A stretch of DNA of 64,000 nt from Bordetella parapertussis (GTDB lineage Bacteria; Pseudomonadota; Gammaproteobacteria; Burkholderiales; SG8-41), in the NCBI GenBank assembly GCA_945861275.1, contig CAMATZ010000020.1, forward strand, positions 26,354-90,353, given 5' to 3'. Positions 18,126-27,370 of the stretch are shown one piece after another. How positions within the stretch are numbered: position 1 is the first letter of the stretch; every line of letters begins with the position of its first letter. The notes beneath the pieces are model-generated. The model did not search any database. It saw only the letters and a program-made list of their open reading frames with translations, and was not told the DNA's origin. A program made the translations under genes and the position numbers.

Positions 18126-19133
18126 ATGAAAATAGTTCTACCGGTAATAACCCTCGTGTTGGCGTGTGCGGCGAGCATGCCGTGCATCACAATCGCCCAA
18201 ACCGCTTCGACAGGCTCAGGACAGGGCTGGACGCCAACCAAAAACATCGAACTGGTGGTGCCCAACCCGCCGGGCGGCAGCAACGACAAAACCGCGCGCA
18301 CCATTGAGCGCATTCTGCTGGCGAGCAAGGCGTTGCCCGTATCGCTGACGGTGGTCAACAAATCCGGCGGCGGCGGCAATATCGCCTACACCTATGTGCA
18401 TCAACACCCGAACGATCCGCACATGCTGGTGGTTTCCGGCCCACCGATCCTCACTAATCACATTACCGGGTCGGGCAAGCTGCATCACTCCGAATTCACG
18501 CCGATTGCCTCGCTGTTTGACGACTACACGGTATACGCGGTGAATCCGGGCGGACCGTTCGCTACGGGAAAAGATTTGGTTGTGCGCTTGCGCAAGGACC
18601 CCAAATCGGTGGCCACCGGATTCTCGCCGCTGCTCGGCAGCCACAATCACATCGCCGCCGGCTTGTTGATGAAAGCCATCGGCGGCAGTCCGCGTGAATT
18701 GAAGGTGATTGCATTCAAAGGTTCCGCCGAAGCGATACCGAACCTGATGGGCGGGCATATCGATCTGGTTACCACGGCGGCAGGCAATGTGGCGGGGCAT
18801 GTCGCCTCCGGAAAATTGCGCGTGGTAGCAACCAGCGCGAAACAGCGCTTGACCGGAGTGCTGGCGAGCGTACCGACGTGGAAGGAACAAGGCGTCGATG
18901 TGGTGTTTGGCGCGTGGCGCGCCGTGCTCGCGCCCAAGGGGCTCACGCCCGCGCAAATTGCCTATTGGGAAAATCTGTTGCGCAAAGCCACCGAAGCGCC
19001 AGAGTGGAAAGACGATATGGAAAAAAACGTGTGGTCAAATGTTTTTCTTGGCAGCGCGGCATTTGCCAAAGAACTCGACAAGGACTACGCGGACATGAAG
19101 AGCGTGCTGGTGGATATCGGGCTGGCGAAGTAA
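18126..19133 (+). CDS. Divergent Bug/TctC-like receptor
   Basis: A 335-residue exported binding protein of a side branch of the family. It keeps NPPGGSND and VNKSGGGG, but DPHMLVV stands where PDGYTLL is expected, followed by PILTNHITG. It shares SVPTWKEQG and PKGLTPAQIAYW with the gene at 35719-36717, and the two form a recognisable subgroup. The region after the signal peptide (ASTGSGQGW) is encoded by bases resembling the widespread intergenic repeat TTCGACAGGCTCAGGAC, hinting at an insertion in the coding region. It is the last gene of the hydroxylase-SoxYZ group. Confidence 0.85.
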   Translation: MKIVLPVITLVLACAASMPCITIAQTASTGSGQGWTPTKNIELVVPNPPGGSNDKTARTIERILLASKALPVSLTVVNKSGGGGNIAYTYVHQHPNDPHMLVVSGPPILTNHITGSGKLHHSEFTPIASLFDDYTVYAVNPGGPFATGKDLVVRLRKDPKSVATGFSPLLGSHNHIAAGLLMKAIGGSPRELKVIAFKGSAEAIPNLMGGHIDLVTTAAGNVAGHVASGKLRVVATSAKQRLTGVLASVPTWKEQGVDVVFGAWRAVLAPKGLTPAQIAYWENLLRKATEAPEWKDDMEKNVWSNVFLGSAAFAKELDKDYADMKSVLVDIGLAK

Positions 19134-19289
19134 CGTAAACGGTATACGCTCAAACGCCATTAGCCGTATAAACGCTGTTCGCCTATGCGTCAGCCGATTT
19201 GGCGCTCTGGCGACAGTGCGCGTATGATATTGCCATCACCCGGCAGCACGTAATCCGCATTCTGGAATACTTTTCCAAGGAGATATGCC

Positions 19290-20168
19290 ATGAGCGCCGT
19301 AATGCAAGCACCCGCCCACACCATGAAAATCACTAAAGTCAAGCAACACATCGGCGCCATCGTCACCGGCATCGATTTGAGTGAGCCCGTCGACGCCGCG
19401 ACGCAGAAAAAGCTGTATGACGCCGCAGTCGAAAACGTGGTGCTGGTGATCCGTGGACAAGCGCATCTCACGCCCGCGCAGTTACAGGCCGCCGCCGAAA
19501 TGTTCGGCGAATTGATGGAAGACCAGAACCGGCGCTATCTGGTGGACGGTTTTCCGCTGATCAGCGTGCTCGACAACTTCCACAAGGACAGCCAGGGCAA
19601 TGCGGCCAAAGTCGGCACCAACTCCACCTGGCATACCGATCACACCAATCAGGAACTGCCGCCGAAATTCACCATGCTGTACGCGGTGGCGGTGCCGGAT
19701 AAAGGCGGCGCCACGTCGGTGTGCAACTCGCGCGCGGCCTACGAATCGCTGCCCGAGGACATGAAGCAAAAAATCACCGGCATGAAAACCGAGAACACGC
19801 TGATCAGCAGCGCGCGCTTCAAGATCGCCAATCCCGATGTTCTGCGCGCACAACTGGAATCCAAAAAGCCGCCGACGGTGCAGCCGCTGGTGCGCACGCA
19901 TCCTGAAACCGGTAGCAAGGCGGTGTGGTTCCACAAAAGCAAGACCGAAAAGATCATCGGCATGACGCCCGAGGACACCCAGGAATTCCTGCAGGAAATT
20001 ACCGACAAGATCACCCAACCGCAATTTTGCTATGCGCATGAGTATCAAAAAGGCGACCTGCTGATCATCGACGACCGTGCGTCGCTGCACAAGGCCGGGT
20101 TTGATTACGATCATAGCCAGCAACGCAGGCTGTATCGCATGCTGGTGCGCGGAGACCGGCCGTATTAA
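19290..20168 (+). CDS. TauD/TfdA family Fe(II)/2-oxoglutarate dioxygenase
   Basis: A 292-residue dioxygenase. Iron ligands are His115 and Asp117 (TWHTDHT) and the distal His267 (ASLHKAG), with Arg residues in QQRRLYRMLVRG placed to bind 2-oxoglutarate. The family cleaves sulfonates or aryloxyalkanoates; this sequence does not fix the substrate. AAGGAGATATGCC gives a strong ribosome site. A serine hydrolase follows by 6 bases and is probably co-transcribed. Confidence 0.9.
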   Translation: MSAVMQAPAHTMKITKVKQHIGAIVTGIDLSEPVDAATQKKLYDAAVENVVLVIRGQAHLTPAQLQAAAEMFGELMEDQNRRYLVDGFPLISVLDNFHKDSQGNAAKVGTNSTWHTDHTNQELPPKFTMLYAVAVPDKGGATSVCNSRAAYESLPEDMKQKITGMKTENTLISSARFKIANPDVLRAQLESKKPPTVQPLVRTHPETGSKAVWFHKSKTEKIIGMTPEDTQEFLQEITDKITQPQFCYAHEYQKGDLLIIDDRASLHKAGFDYDHSQQRRLYRMLVRGDRPY

Positions 20169-20174
20169 TAAAAG

Positions 20175-21413
20175 ATGAACCGTCGCCGCTTCCTGCAGGT
20201 CATGGCCGTTGCAGGCGAAGCGGCCTTGGATTCCATCGGCGCCGCACATAGCGCGACGCCGCCGCAGCTCGCAGCACTCGACGCATTTGTGGACGCTTTT
20301 GTCAGGGATCAGCAAGTCCCGGGCGCCGCATTGGCGGTGACGTACCAAAGCCGGCTGGTATATGCGCGCGGCTTTGGTTACGCCGATGCCGCGCGTAAAC
20401 AGCCCGTGCGCGCTACGGATTTATTTCGCATCGCCAGTATTTCCAAGGCGATTACGGCGACGGCCATCATGCAGTTGATCGAGCGTCGATTGCTGACTAT
20501 TGACGCCAAGGTGTGGGAAGTACTCCAGCTCGCCGAACCCACGGATACCCGCTGGAAATCAGTGACGATGGCGCAACTGATGAATCACACGGCTGGATGG
20601 GACCACGAGAAATTCGATATTATGTTTAACGATCAGCACATCGCCAAGGCGTTAAAAATCCTACTGCCCATCGGCACCCAGCACATCATCCAATACATGC
20701 TCACGCAAAGATTGCATTTTGATCCTGGCAGTCAATGGGGCTACTCGAACTTTGGCTATTGCCTGCTGGGCCGCGTGATTGAGCGCATTGCGCAAATGCC
20801 CTATGAACGTTATGTGCAGCAACAGGTGTTCGCCCCCTTGGGCATACGACGCATGCGCCTGGGCAAGACGCTGGCGTCGGAGAAGGCGGCCACCGAAGTA
20901 ACGTACTTCGATGATGAACCGCTTAAGGTGGCAGCAGTCGTTGGGAACATTGGTCAGCCAGTTGATCTGCCGTATGGTTCGTGGTCGCACGAAAATATGG
21001 ACGCTAATGGTGGATGGGTGGGTTCCGCCATTGATCTCGTCAGGTTTGCTGCCGCTTTTGATAACCCCAAGGCCTACCCCATCCTAAATGAACGCAGCAT
21101 ACAGGCGATGTTTGAAGACCCGGGCGGTGCTGCGGGAGAGGTTGTAGATGGCAGCTACGTGGGACTTGGCTGGTTTGTATGGCCCAGCGATAGCTATGCA
21201 CACCACGCTATGACATCTTCAAACGGATTGAGAGCAGGGATAGCGACTTACCTGATGCGCCGGCGTGACGGCGTAAACTGGGCTGTATTGTTCAACAAAC
21301 GCAGCGACCCGGATGGCAAGCCGCTCTCTTACAAGTTTCGCGATGCCAGCGCTGAGGCGTTTAATGCAGTCAAGCGCTGGCCTGGCGGTGATCTATTTCC
21401 GGGATTGCTGTAG
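20175..21413 (+). CDS. Serine hydrolase of the beta-lactamase/EstB family
   Basis: A 412-residue enzyme of the class C beta-lactamase-like esterase family. The catalytic SxxK is Ser88-Ile-Ser-Lys91 (IASISKA) and the Tyr motif is Tyr190-Ser-Asn (WGYSNFGY). The N-terminus MNRRRFLQVMAVAG resembles a Tat signal although the hydrophobic stretch is weak. It probably hydrolyses an ester or amide in the periplasm. It starts 6 bases after the dioxygenase and ends facing a convergent isomerase gene. Confidence 0.88.
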   Translation: MNRRRFLQVMAVAGEAALDSIGAAHSATPPQLAALDAFVDAFVRDQQVPGAALAVTYQSRLVYARGFGYADAARKQPVRATDLFRIASISKAITATAIMQLIERRLLTIDAKVWEVLQLAEPTDTRWKSVTMAQLMNHTAGWDHEKFDIMFNDQHIAKALKILLPIGTQHIIQYMLTQRLHFDPGSQWGYSNFGYCLLGRVIERIAQMPYERYVQQQVFAPLGIRRMRLGKTLASEKAATEVTYFDDEPLKVAAVVGNIGQPVDLPYGSWSHENMDANGGWVGSAIDLVRFAAAFDNPKAYPILNERSIQAMFEDPGGAAGEVVDGSYVGLGWFVWPSDSYAHHAMTSSNGLRAGIATYLMRRRDGVNWAVLFNKRSDPDGKPLSYKFRDASAEAFNAVKRWPGGDLFPGLL

Positions 21414-21430
21414 CTGCCGCCGGTAGTCGT

Positions 21431-22018
21431 CTACGCCGACAGCGCCTCATCCAGAAAATCCAGCCGGTCCTGGCCCCAGTACAGTATGTCTTTGTAGATC
21501 CACGTCGGCGTGCCGAACACACCGCGCGCCTGGGCTTCCTGCTCGCCGGCTTTCCACGCCGCCATGATCTCCGGCGTGTCCTGCATCGCCAGAAGTTTCG
21601 CGCCGTCCATGCCCAGCGCGTTGGCGGTGGCGACACGCACGCCGGCGTCCTTCACGTCCTTTTCCTCGCTCCACAGCGCGTGCAGCAGGGCGTGGCTCAA
21701 TGCCAGCGCGTTCCAGCCGAGCCGGTCGGCGGCGATCACCATGCGCGCACAAAATTCATTTTGCGTGGGGTAATGTTTGGGGCGCAGTATCAGCGGCATG
21801 TTCAGCCGCCTGCGCCAGCGCTCGAGTTCGACTTCGTGATAGCGCCGCCGCGCGTCGGGCCGGCTGAGCAGCGGTATGCCGCCGTTGGGCGGCACAATGC
21901 GTGTCGGGCGCACGATGACATCAAGATCGTGTTTAGCGATCAGCGCCTGAAACTTTGGCCAGCCGAGATACGCCCACGGTGAGGACAGTGAATGGAAATA
22001 ATAGACGGTTTTTTTCAT
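21431..22018 (-). CDS. DsbA-family isomerase, 2-hydroxychromene-2-carboxylate isomerase-like
   Basis: A 195-residue thioredoxin-fold protein of the NahD/kappa-GST type. The N-terminus VYYFHSLSSPWAYLG carries Ser13 where glutathione is activated, and the C-terminal segment GVFGTPTWIYKDILYWGQDR is the family signature. NahD converts a chromene carboxylate to a pyruvylidene acid in naphthalene breakdown. With no other naphthalene gene here, the substrate may differ. ATG 22018 is used; 59 bases separate it from the divergent Bug gene. Confidence 0.88.
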   Translation of the reverse strand: MKKTVYYFHSLSSPWAYLGWPKFQALIAKHDLDVIVRPTRIVPPNGGIPLLSRPDARRRYHEVELERWRRRLNMPLILRPKHYPTQNEFCARMVIAADRLGWNALALSHALLHALWSEEKDVKDAGVRVATANALGMDGAKLLAMQDTPEIMAAWKAGEQEAQARGVFGTPTWIYKDILYWGQDRLDFLDEALSA

Positions 22019-22077
22019 GGGCCGATGCTATTTCGATTCGCGCGTGCGGTCAATCAACGGAGGCTATAATCAAAACC

Positions 22078-23067
22078 ATGCCTATTCACATGGGTTGTTC
22101 ACGCAACGTTTTTGCACTGGCCGCAGCCGCATTCGTTACGCCTGCTGTACAGGCGCAAACGGGCGCGGCAGCCTACCCTGAAAAACCGATTCGCCTGGTG
22201 GTGCCGTTCGCCGCCGGCGGCGCGCTGGATGTGGTGGGCCGCATCCTCGGTCAAAAACTGACTGAGCGCTGGGGCCGGCAGATACTCATCGACAACCGGC
22301 TCGGCGCGGCGGGGAATATCGGTGCGGAATTTGTGGCCAAGGCAGCGCCTGATGGTTACACGCTGTTGATGTCGTCGGTAACCACGCAGGCGATCAGCAT
22401 GAGCCTGCTGGCGCGTCCGCCGTATGATTTTGTGCGCGATTATGCGCCGGTAACGATGGTGGCATCAGCGCCGCTGGCGTTGATGATACATGCATCGCTG
22501 CCGGCGAAATCGACAAAGGATTTTATTGCGCTGGCGAAAGCGCGACCCGGTGAACTGAATTATTTTTCATCCGGCACCGGCAGTGGTACGCATCTCGCTG
22601 CGGAAATTTTCGATCAAATGGCGGGCATCAGAACGCTGCACGTGCCGTACAAGGGCGGCGCGCAGGGCGTATCTGATTTGCTGTCGGGGCAACTGCAGTT
22701 TGCGTTTTCCACCATCGGGCTGGCACTGCCACACGTCGAAAGCGGACGGCTGCGCATGCTGGGTGTGGGTTCGACCCGGCGCTACGCGCGTTTGCCGAAT
22801 TTGCCGACAATTGCCGAGAGTGTAAAAGGCTACGCAGCCGAACAATGGTACGGCGTGGTCGCGCCCGCGACCACACCAGCGTCGATCGTCAATAAACTTG
22901 CGAATGAAATCAAAACCGTCGTTGCGATGCCCGATGTGCGCGAGCGTTTTTACAGTCAGGGCATAGAGCCTGCAAACGCCACACCCGCTGAATTTGCGCT
23001 GGTTATCAAAGCGAACGTGGAAAAATATTCCAGAATTATCAGGCAGTTGGGATTGCGGCAGGATTAA
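22078..23067 (+). CDS. Bug family solute-binding receptor
   Basis: A 329-residue receptor with signal peptide about 1-25 (TPAVQAQTG) and landmarks FAAGGALD, DNRLGAAG, PDGYTLL, VPYKGGA. ATG 22078 is preferred over the open frame reaching back to 21955, which overlaps the divergent isomerase. A TATAAT at 22065-22070 lies only seven bases before this ATG, so the transcript may be leaderless, or the -10 may be chance and GGAGG (22059-22063) the ribosome site. A beta-propeller gene follows 22 bases downstream. Confidence 0.93.
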   Translation: MPIHMGCSRNVFALAAAAFVTPAVQAQTGAAAYPEKPIRLVVPFAAGGALDVVGRILGQKLTERWGRQILIDNRLGAAGNIGAEFVAKAAPDGYTLLMSSVTTQAISMSLLARPPYDFVRDYAPVTMVASAPLALMIHASLPAKSTKDFIALAKARPGELNYFSSGTGSGTHLAAEIFDQMAGIRTLHVPYKGGAQGVSDLLSGQLQFAFSTIGLALPHVESGRLRMLGVGSTRRYARLPNLPTIAESVKGYAAEQWYGVVAPATTPASIVNKLANEIKTVVAMPDVRERFYSQGIEPANATPAEFALVIKANVEKYSRIIRQLGLRQD

Positions 23068-23089
23068 TCGAAACGCGGAGAGATTTGCC

Positions 23090-24265
23090 ATGAAACGCAT
23101 CATCACAGCCGGTGTAGTAGTCGCAGTCTTAACCGCGGGCGTGGCCCTGCTCATGCACGGCGGCTCGATCAACCCGGCGGCGGCGCAATCGCGCCCGGCG
23201 ACACGCGAGATTCCGCGCTTCGAGCCCGATCCCTCGTGGCCCAGGTTGCCGGCGAAGTGGGTATTCGGTCAAGTGTCGAGCGTGTCGATAGATGAACGCG
23301 GGCACGCCTGGATTTTGCAGCGCCCCACCACCATCCGCAGCGACCAGAAGGCCCGCGCCATGGCCGCGCCGCCGGTGCTGGAATTCGATGAGAGCGGCAA
23401 TTTCGTGCAGGGCTGGGGCGGGCCGGGAGAAGGATTCGATTGGGTCGAATCGGAACACGGCATTTATGTCGATCCCAAAGGTTTTGTGTGGATCGGTGGC
23501 AATGGCAAGACGGATCATCATCTGCTCAAGTTCACGAAGGAGGGCAAGTTCGTGATGCAGATCGGCCGCAGGGGCGCGAGTACCGGCAACAATGATACGC
23601 AGAATGTGAAGCAGGCGGCAGACACCTTCGTGTATGCGAAAACCAACGAACTGTTCGTGGCCGACGGCTACGGTAACCGGCGCATTATCGTGTTCGATGC
23701 CGACACCGGCGCCTTCAAGCGCATGTGGGGCGCGTTCGGCAAGCCGGCGCAGGACAATGTGCCGGGCAAGGCAAAAATCGCCGAGGCGGATCGCATTCCC
23801 GCCAAGGAAGCCAGCGGTCCAGGCCCCGATGATTTTGTGATGCCGGTGCATGCGGCGCGCGTGTCGAATGACGGGCTGGTGTATGTGTCCGATCGCGGCG
23901 GCAAGCGCGTGCAGGTGTTCACGCTCGAAGGCAAGTTCGTGGCGCAGACCTTCATCGACCGCTGGTGCGAAGCGCCGCATTGCGGCAATGGACAAACCGT
24001 CGCCAGCACCGCTTTCTCGCACGACGCGGAACAACGCTTTTTGTATGTCGCCAGCCGCAGCCCCGCGCGCATCTGGATACTCGATCGAAAATCGCTGGCG
24101 CCGCTGGATTCATTCGGCCGTCCCGGCGTCGCCCCCGGCGAGTTTTACGTGCTGCACCACATGAACGTCGATGCCAAGGGCAATCTTTACACCACCGAAG
24201 TGCAGGACGGCAAGCGCGCGCAGAAATTCGTGTTTAAGGGGCTGGTGAGCGTGCCGGTTAAATAG
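23090..24265 (+). CDS. Exported NHL/six-bladed beta-propeller protein
   Basis: A 391-residue protein with a signal peptide (1-33, ending AAAQS) and repeated NHL-type blades: IYVDPKGFVWIGG, NELFVADGYGNRRIIVFD, GLVYVSDRGGKRVQVF and MNVDAKGNLYTTE. The family includes peptidyl-alpha-hydroxyglycine lyases and uncharacterised binding proteins. A Cys pair in RWCEAPHCGNG could form a disulfide. It is 22 bases after a Bug gene, so both act in the periplasm. A shorter cytosolic relative is at 49243-50115. Confidence 0.82.
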   Translation: MKRIITAGVVVAVLTAGVALLMHGGSINPAAAQSRPATREIPRFEPDPSWPRLPAKWVFGQVSSVSIDERGHAWILQRPTTIRSDQKARAMAAPPVLEFDESGNFVQGWGGPGEGFDWVESEHGIYVDPKGFVWIGGNGKTDHHLLKFTKEGKFVMQIGRRGASTGNNDTQNVKQAADTFVYAKTNELFVADGYGNRRIIVFDADTGAFKRMWGAFGKPAQDNVPGKAKIAEADRIPAKEASGPGPDDFVMPVHAARVSNDGLVYVSDRGGKRVQVFTLEGKFVAQTFIDRWCEAPHCGNGQTVASTAFSHDAEQRFLYVASRSPARIWILDRKSLAPLDSFGRPGVAPGEFYVLHHMNVDAKGNLYTTEVQDGKRAQKFVFKGLVSVPVK

Positions 24266-24394
24266 CGGCACGCCCGGCAGGCACACCGCCTATTGCTTAC
24301 CAGTTCATTGAATTGCCGCGTTTCCATTGGCACAATGGCGGCGCCCACCGGTATCGCTGGCGCTTAGCGCCGCACAGGGTTAATCTGCCTGACT

Positions 24395-25009
24395 ATGCAT
24401 AACGCCGACGTCTACCTCCTGCCCGAAGGCATCGCACCCGCCATCTCGCGCGAGGACATGGCGGCGTTGCCGGTGCGCCGCTACGAGGGGCGGGTGTGTG
24501 TGGTGGCCACGCGCACCGAGCTCACCGACGCGCTGGAGGACATCCGGCAGGAACAGGTGGTGGGTTTCGATACTGAAACGCGCCCCGCGTTCACCAAGGG
24601 CGAGCGTTACATGCCGGCGCTGGTGCAGGTGGCCACGGCGCGCGCGGTGTATTTGTTCCAGTTGCGGCGTGTCGATGTGATTCCCGGCATCGCGGCGCTG
24701 CTATCCGAACCGCGACTCGTCAAAGCCGGCGTGGCGGTGGCGCGCGACCTGCTGGAATTGAAAGAAGTGTTTGCATTTGCGGAAAAAAACGTGGTCGATC
24801 TGGGTGTGGTCGGACGCCGCCGCGGTCTCGAGCAGACGGGTGTGCGCAATCTCGCGGGAATATTTTTGGGCTGCCGCGTGCCCAAAGGTGCGCGCACTTC
24901 CAACTGGGCAGTGGCTACGCTCAGCGAAGCGCAGATCGCCTATGCGGCTACCGATGCGTGGATTTGCCGCGAACTTTATTTGCGCCTGGAGCGCCTGAAG
25001 ATGTTGTGA
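24395..25009 (+). CDS. 3'-5' exonuclease, RNase D-like
   Basis: A 204-residue DEDDy exonuclease. Motif I is Asp59-Thr-Glu61 (GFDTETRP), motif II Asp118 (AVARDLLEL), and motif III Tyr183...Asp187 (YAATDAW). Only the exonuclease domain is present; the HRDC domains of RNase D (about 370 residues) are absent, so it resembles the short stand-alone proteins. It should trim RNA or DNA ends in the cytosol. It is the only nucleic-acid enzyme in this catabolic stretch. Confidence 0.9.
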   Translation: MHNADVYLLPEGIAPAISREDMAALPVRRYEGRVCVVATRTELTDALEDIRQEQVVGFDTETRPAFTKGERYMPALVQVATARAVYLFQLRRVDVIPGIAALLSEPRLVKAGVAVARDLLELKEVFAFAEKNVVDLGVVGRRRGLEQTGVRNLAGIFLGCRVPKGARTSNWAVATLSEAQIAYAATDAWICRELYLRLERLKML

Positions 25010-25064
25010 AGCAAGGGTGTGCTGTGGTAAAAAATATCACACAAACAATCGGAGAATACACAAA

Positions 25065-25535
25065 ATGGCATTTCGAAGAGTGGTAACCGGATTCAACAAC
25101 GCGGGCAAAAGCTGCATCAAATGGGACAGCGCCATCGATCCGGTCAACCTGCGGCCGGGTTTTGACAACATACCGCTGTGGGCCACCAAAAAACTTCCCG
25201 CCGAAACCGCGACCGACGATCCGAACAACTGGGAACTCGGCACCAGCCTCGCTGGCGGTTCTGTTTTTCGCTTTGCGCGTTACGCGCCGGGCAACATCGC
25301 GCGCTGGCACAGCACCGATTCCGTTGACTACGCGATCTGTCTGTCTGGTGAAATGTGGATGGAGATGGAGGACGGCGCAGTTCACCTCAAAGCGGGCGAC
25401 GTGGTGATCCAGCTGGGCACCAACCACAACTGGAACAACCGCGGCACGGAGCCGTGCGTGATGGCGTTTGTGCTGATTGCCACCGAAGGTGCGAAGACTA
25501 CCGGGTGGGCGGAGCAAAAGGATAAGCCGCACTGA
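25065..25535 (+). CDS. Cupin-domain protein
   Basis: A 156-residue single cupin. The barrel contains RWHSTDSVDYAICLSGEMWM and GDVVIQLGTNHNWNN; His in RWHST and His in TNHNW may bind a metal, although the usual second His of motif 1 is replaced by Ser. The N-terminus FRRVVTGFNNAGKSCIKWD closely parallels the start of the bicupin at 39451-40605, so the two are related. The start is ATG 25065 with GGAGAA upstream. The downstream enoyl-CoA hydratase begins 22 bases later. Confidence 0.85.
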   Translation: MAFRRVVTGFNNAGKSCIKWDSAIDPVNLRPGFDNIPLWATKKLPAETATDDPNNWELGTSLAGGSVFRFARYAPGNIARWHSTDSVDYAICLSGEMWMEMEDGAVHLKAGDVVIQLGTNHNWNNRGTEPCVMAFVLIATEGAKTTGWAEQKDKPH

Positions 25536-25557
25536 TTTCACCGCCCGCGGAGTCGTC

Positions 25558-26343
25558 ATGACCGCTGCCGCAGCACCCGTGGTCCTGGCCGAGCGCCCGG
25601 CTGAAGGCGTGGGCCTGGTTCGCATTAATCGTCCCGATGCGCGCAATGCACTGAATCTTGAGGTGCGCAGGCTGCTCGCCCATCATCTCACCGCGATGGG
25701 GGGCGATGCGGCCATACGCTGCATCGTCATCACCGGCAGTGAAACCGCATTCGCCGCCGGCGCTGACATCAAGGAGATGGCGGGCGCGGGTGCGATCGAG
25801 ATGCTGCTGCGCGGCACGCACCAGCTGTGGCGCGCGATTGCAGCGTGCCCGAAGCCGGTGATCGCCGCGGTCAATGGATACGCGCTGGGCGGCGGCTGCG
25901 AGCTGGCGATGACCTGCGACATCATCATCGCCGGCGAAAGCGCACGCTTCGGCCAGCCCGAAGTGAAGATCGGCATTGTTCCCGGCGGCGGCGGCACGCA
26001 GCGACTACCGCGCGCGGTGGGCAAATACCAGGCCATGCGTTATTTGTTGACCGGTGATTTTATCAGCGCAAAAGCAGCGTTCGAGATGGGGCTGGTGAGC
26101 GAAATCGTCGCCGACGCCGAGGTGGAAAAACGCGCGCTAGCCATGGCGCAACAAATCGCCGAACTGTCGCCGCTCGCCGTCGAGCAGATCAAGGAATGCG
26201 TGTTGCGCGGCATGGATGCCGCACTCGACACCGGCATAGCGCTGGAGACCAAGGCGAATCAGATGCTGTTCGCCTCGCAGGACCAGAAAGAAGGCATGGC
26301 GGCGTTTATCGAAAAGCGCAAAGCGAAGTTTCAGGGGCGGTGA
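25558..26343 (+). CDS. Enoyl-CoA hydratase
   Basis: A 261-residue crotonase-fold enzyme that adds water to 2-enoyl-CoA. Both catalytic glutamates of true hydratases are present: Glu115 (GGGCELAMTCD) and Glu135 (FGQPEVKIG). Oxyanion segments are FAAGADIKEM and ALGGG. Its spelling is very close to beta-oxidation hydratases such as FadB-independent EchA and mitochondrial ECHS1. ATG 25558 is used because GCGGAG precedes it; the earlier open frame overlaps the cupin. Confidence 0.93.
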   Translation: MTAAAAPVVLAERPAEGVGLVRINRPDARNALNLEVRRLLAHHLTAMGGDAAIRCIVITGSETAFAAGADIKEMAGAGAIEMLLRGTHQLWRAIAACPKPVIAAVNGYALGGGCELAMTCDIIIAGESARFGQPEVKIGIVPGGGGTQRLPRAVGKYQAMRYLLTGDFISAKAAFEMGLVSEIVADAEVEKRALAMAQQIAELSPLAVEQIKECVLRGMDAALDTGIALETKANQMLFASQDQKEGMAAFIEKRKAKFQGR

Positions 26344-26398
26344 CAAAAGCAACCCGGAATCGCAACCGCACAGATAGTAAGCAGCAGCTTCATCACCC

Positions 26399-26430
26399 CG
26401 TCATACTGGCGAAAGCCAGTATCCAGTACG
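26399..26430. repeat. GTCATTC-family palindromic repeat, single unit
   Basis: CGTCATACTGGCGAAAGCCA and the following GTATCCAGTACG form one unit of the family also seen at 10377-10487 and 30743-30851, with the inner dyad ACTGGC/GCCAGT. It lies 17 bases before the DMT transporter start. Confidence 0.65.
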
Positions 26431-26446
26431 TTCTAAAGCGAACCGA

Positions 26447-27328
26447 ATGACCGCGTCCACCTCCCGCGCCCGCACGCTCGCCATCATCGCCCTGCTTGCC
26501 GGTGCGACTTGCATCGGCACTTCGGCGCTGTTCGTCAAAGTCAGCGAAACGGGGCCGGTGTCCACCGCGTTCTGGCGCGTGTTTCTGGCGCTGCCTTTTT
26601 TGTGGGCGTGGGCGTGGATGGATAAACGCCACGGCACGCCCGCGCAACGCAGCCCGCGCGGCTTGCTGTTCGCCGCGGGTTTTTTCTTTGCCGGCGATCT
26701 CGCGGTGTGGCACTGGTCAATAGTGCTGACCTCGGTTGCCAATGCGGTTTTGCTCGCAAATCTCGCGCCCATTTTCGTCACCCTCGCCGCCTGGTTGTGG
26801 TGGCGCAAGAAACCCGCGGCGATGTTTCTCGCCGGGCTCGCCGCCGCCCTCATCGGTGTCATGCTGATGATCGGTGGTGATATTCCGCATAGCAGCGGCC
26901 GCGCGTTGCTGGGTGACGCATTGGGCGTGGTGACGGCGATGTTCTACGCCGGCTATCTACTCACGGTAACGCGGTTGCGCGGCAGCGTCAGCACCGCGCG
27001 CATCATGGCGGTATGCAGTGTCGTCACCACGGTGATTCTGCTGCCACTGGCATTGCTGTCCGGTGAAATATTTTTTCCGGCGACGGCGGCGGGTTGGGCA
27101 AAAGTGTTGGGGCTGGCGCTGATATCGCAAGTGGCCGGACAAAGTTTGATCGCCTATGCCATGGCGCACTTGCCCACCACCTTATCGTCGGTGGGTCTGT
27201 TGTTGCAACCGGTGATGGCGGGCCTGTTTGCGTGGATACTATTGGGCGAGACGCTGGGCGCGGTGGCGTTTGCGGGTGCGGTGTTGGTGCTGATAGGCAT
27301 CCGCATCGCCACGCAGGCCGAGCGGTAA
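26447..27328 (+). CDS. EamA/DMT family transporter
   Basis: A 293-residue inner-membrane protein with about ten hydrophobic helices arranged as two EamA repeats (roughly 10-145 and 155-290). Typical elements are GATCIGTSALFVKVSETGP, WRVFLALPFL and, in repeat 2, LLLQPVMAGLFAWILLGETL. Such proteins export amino acids or metabolites. It starts 17 bases after a palindromic repeat and shows no clear ribosome site. Substrate unknown. Confidence 0.9.
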   Translation: MTASTSRARTLAIIALLAGATCIGTSALFVKVSETGPVSTAFWRVFLALPFLWAWAWMDKRHGTPAQRSPRGLLFAAGFFFAGDLAVWHWSIVLTSVANAVLLANLAPIFVTLAAWLWWRKKPAAMFLAGLAAALIGVMLMIGGDIPHSSGRALLGDALGVVTAMFYAGYLLTVTRLRGSVSTARIMAVCSVVTTVILLPLALLSGEIFFPATAAGWAKVLGLALISQVAGQSLIAYAMAHLPTTLSSVGLLLQPVMAGLFAWILLGETLGAVAFAGAVLVLIGIRIATQAER

Positions 27329-27370
27329 ATTCAATTATTCCTCAATGAAAACAGATACTTATACTTGCTA

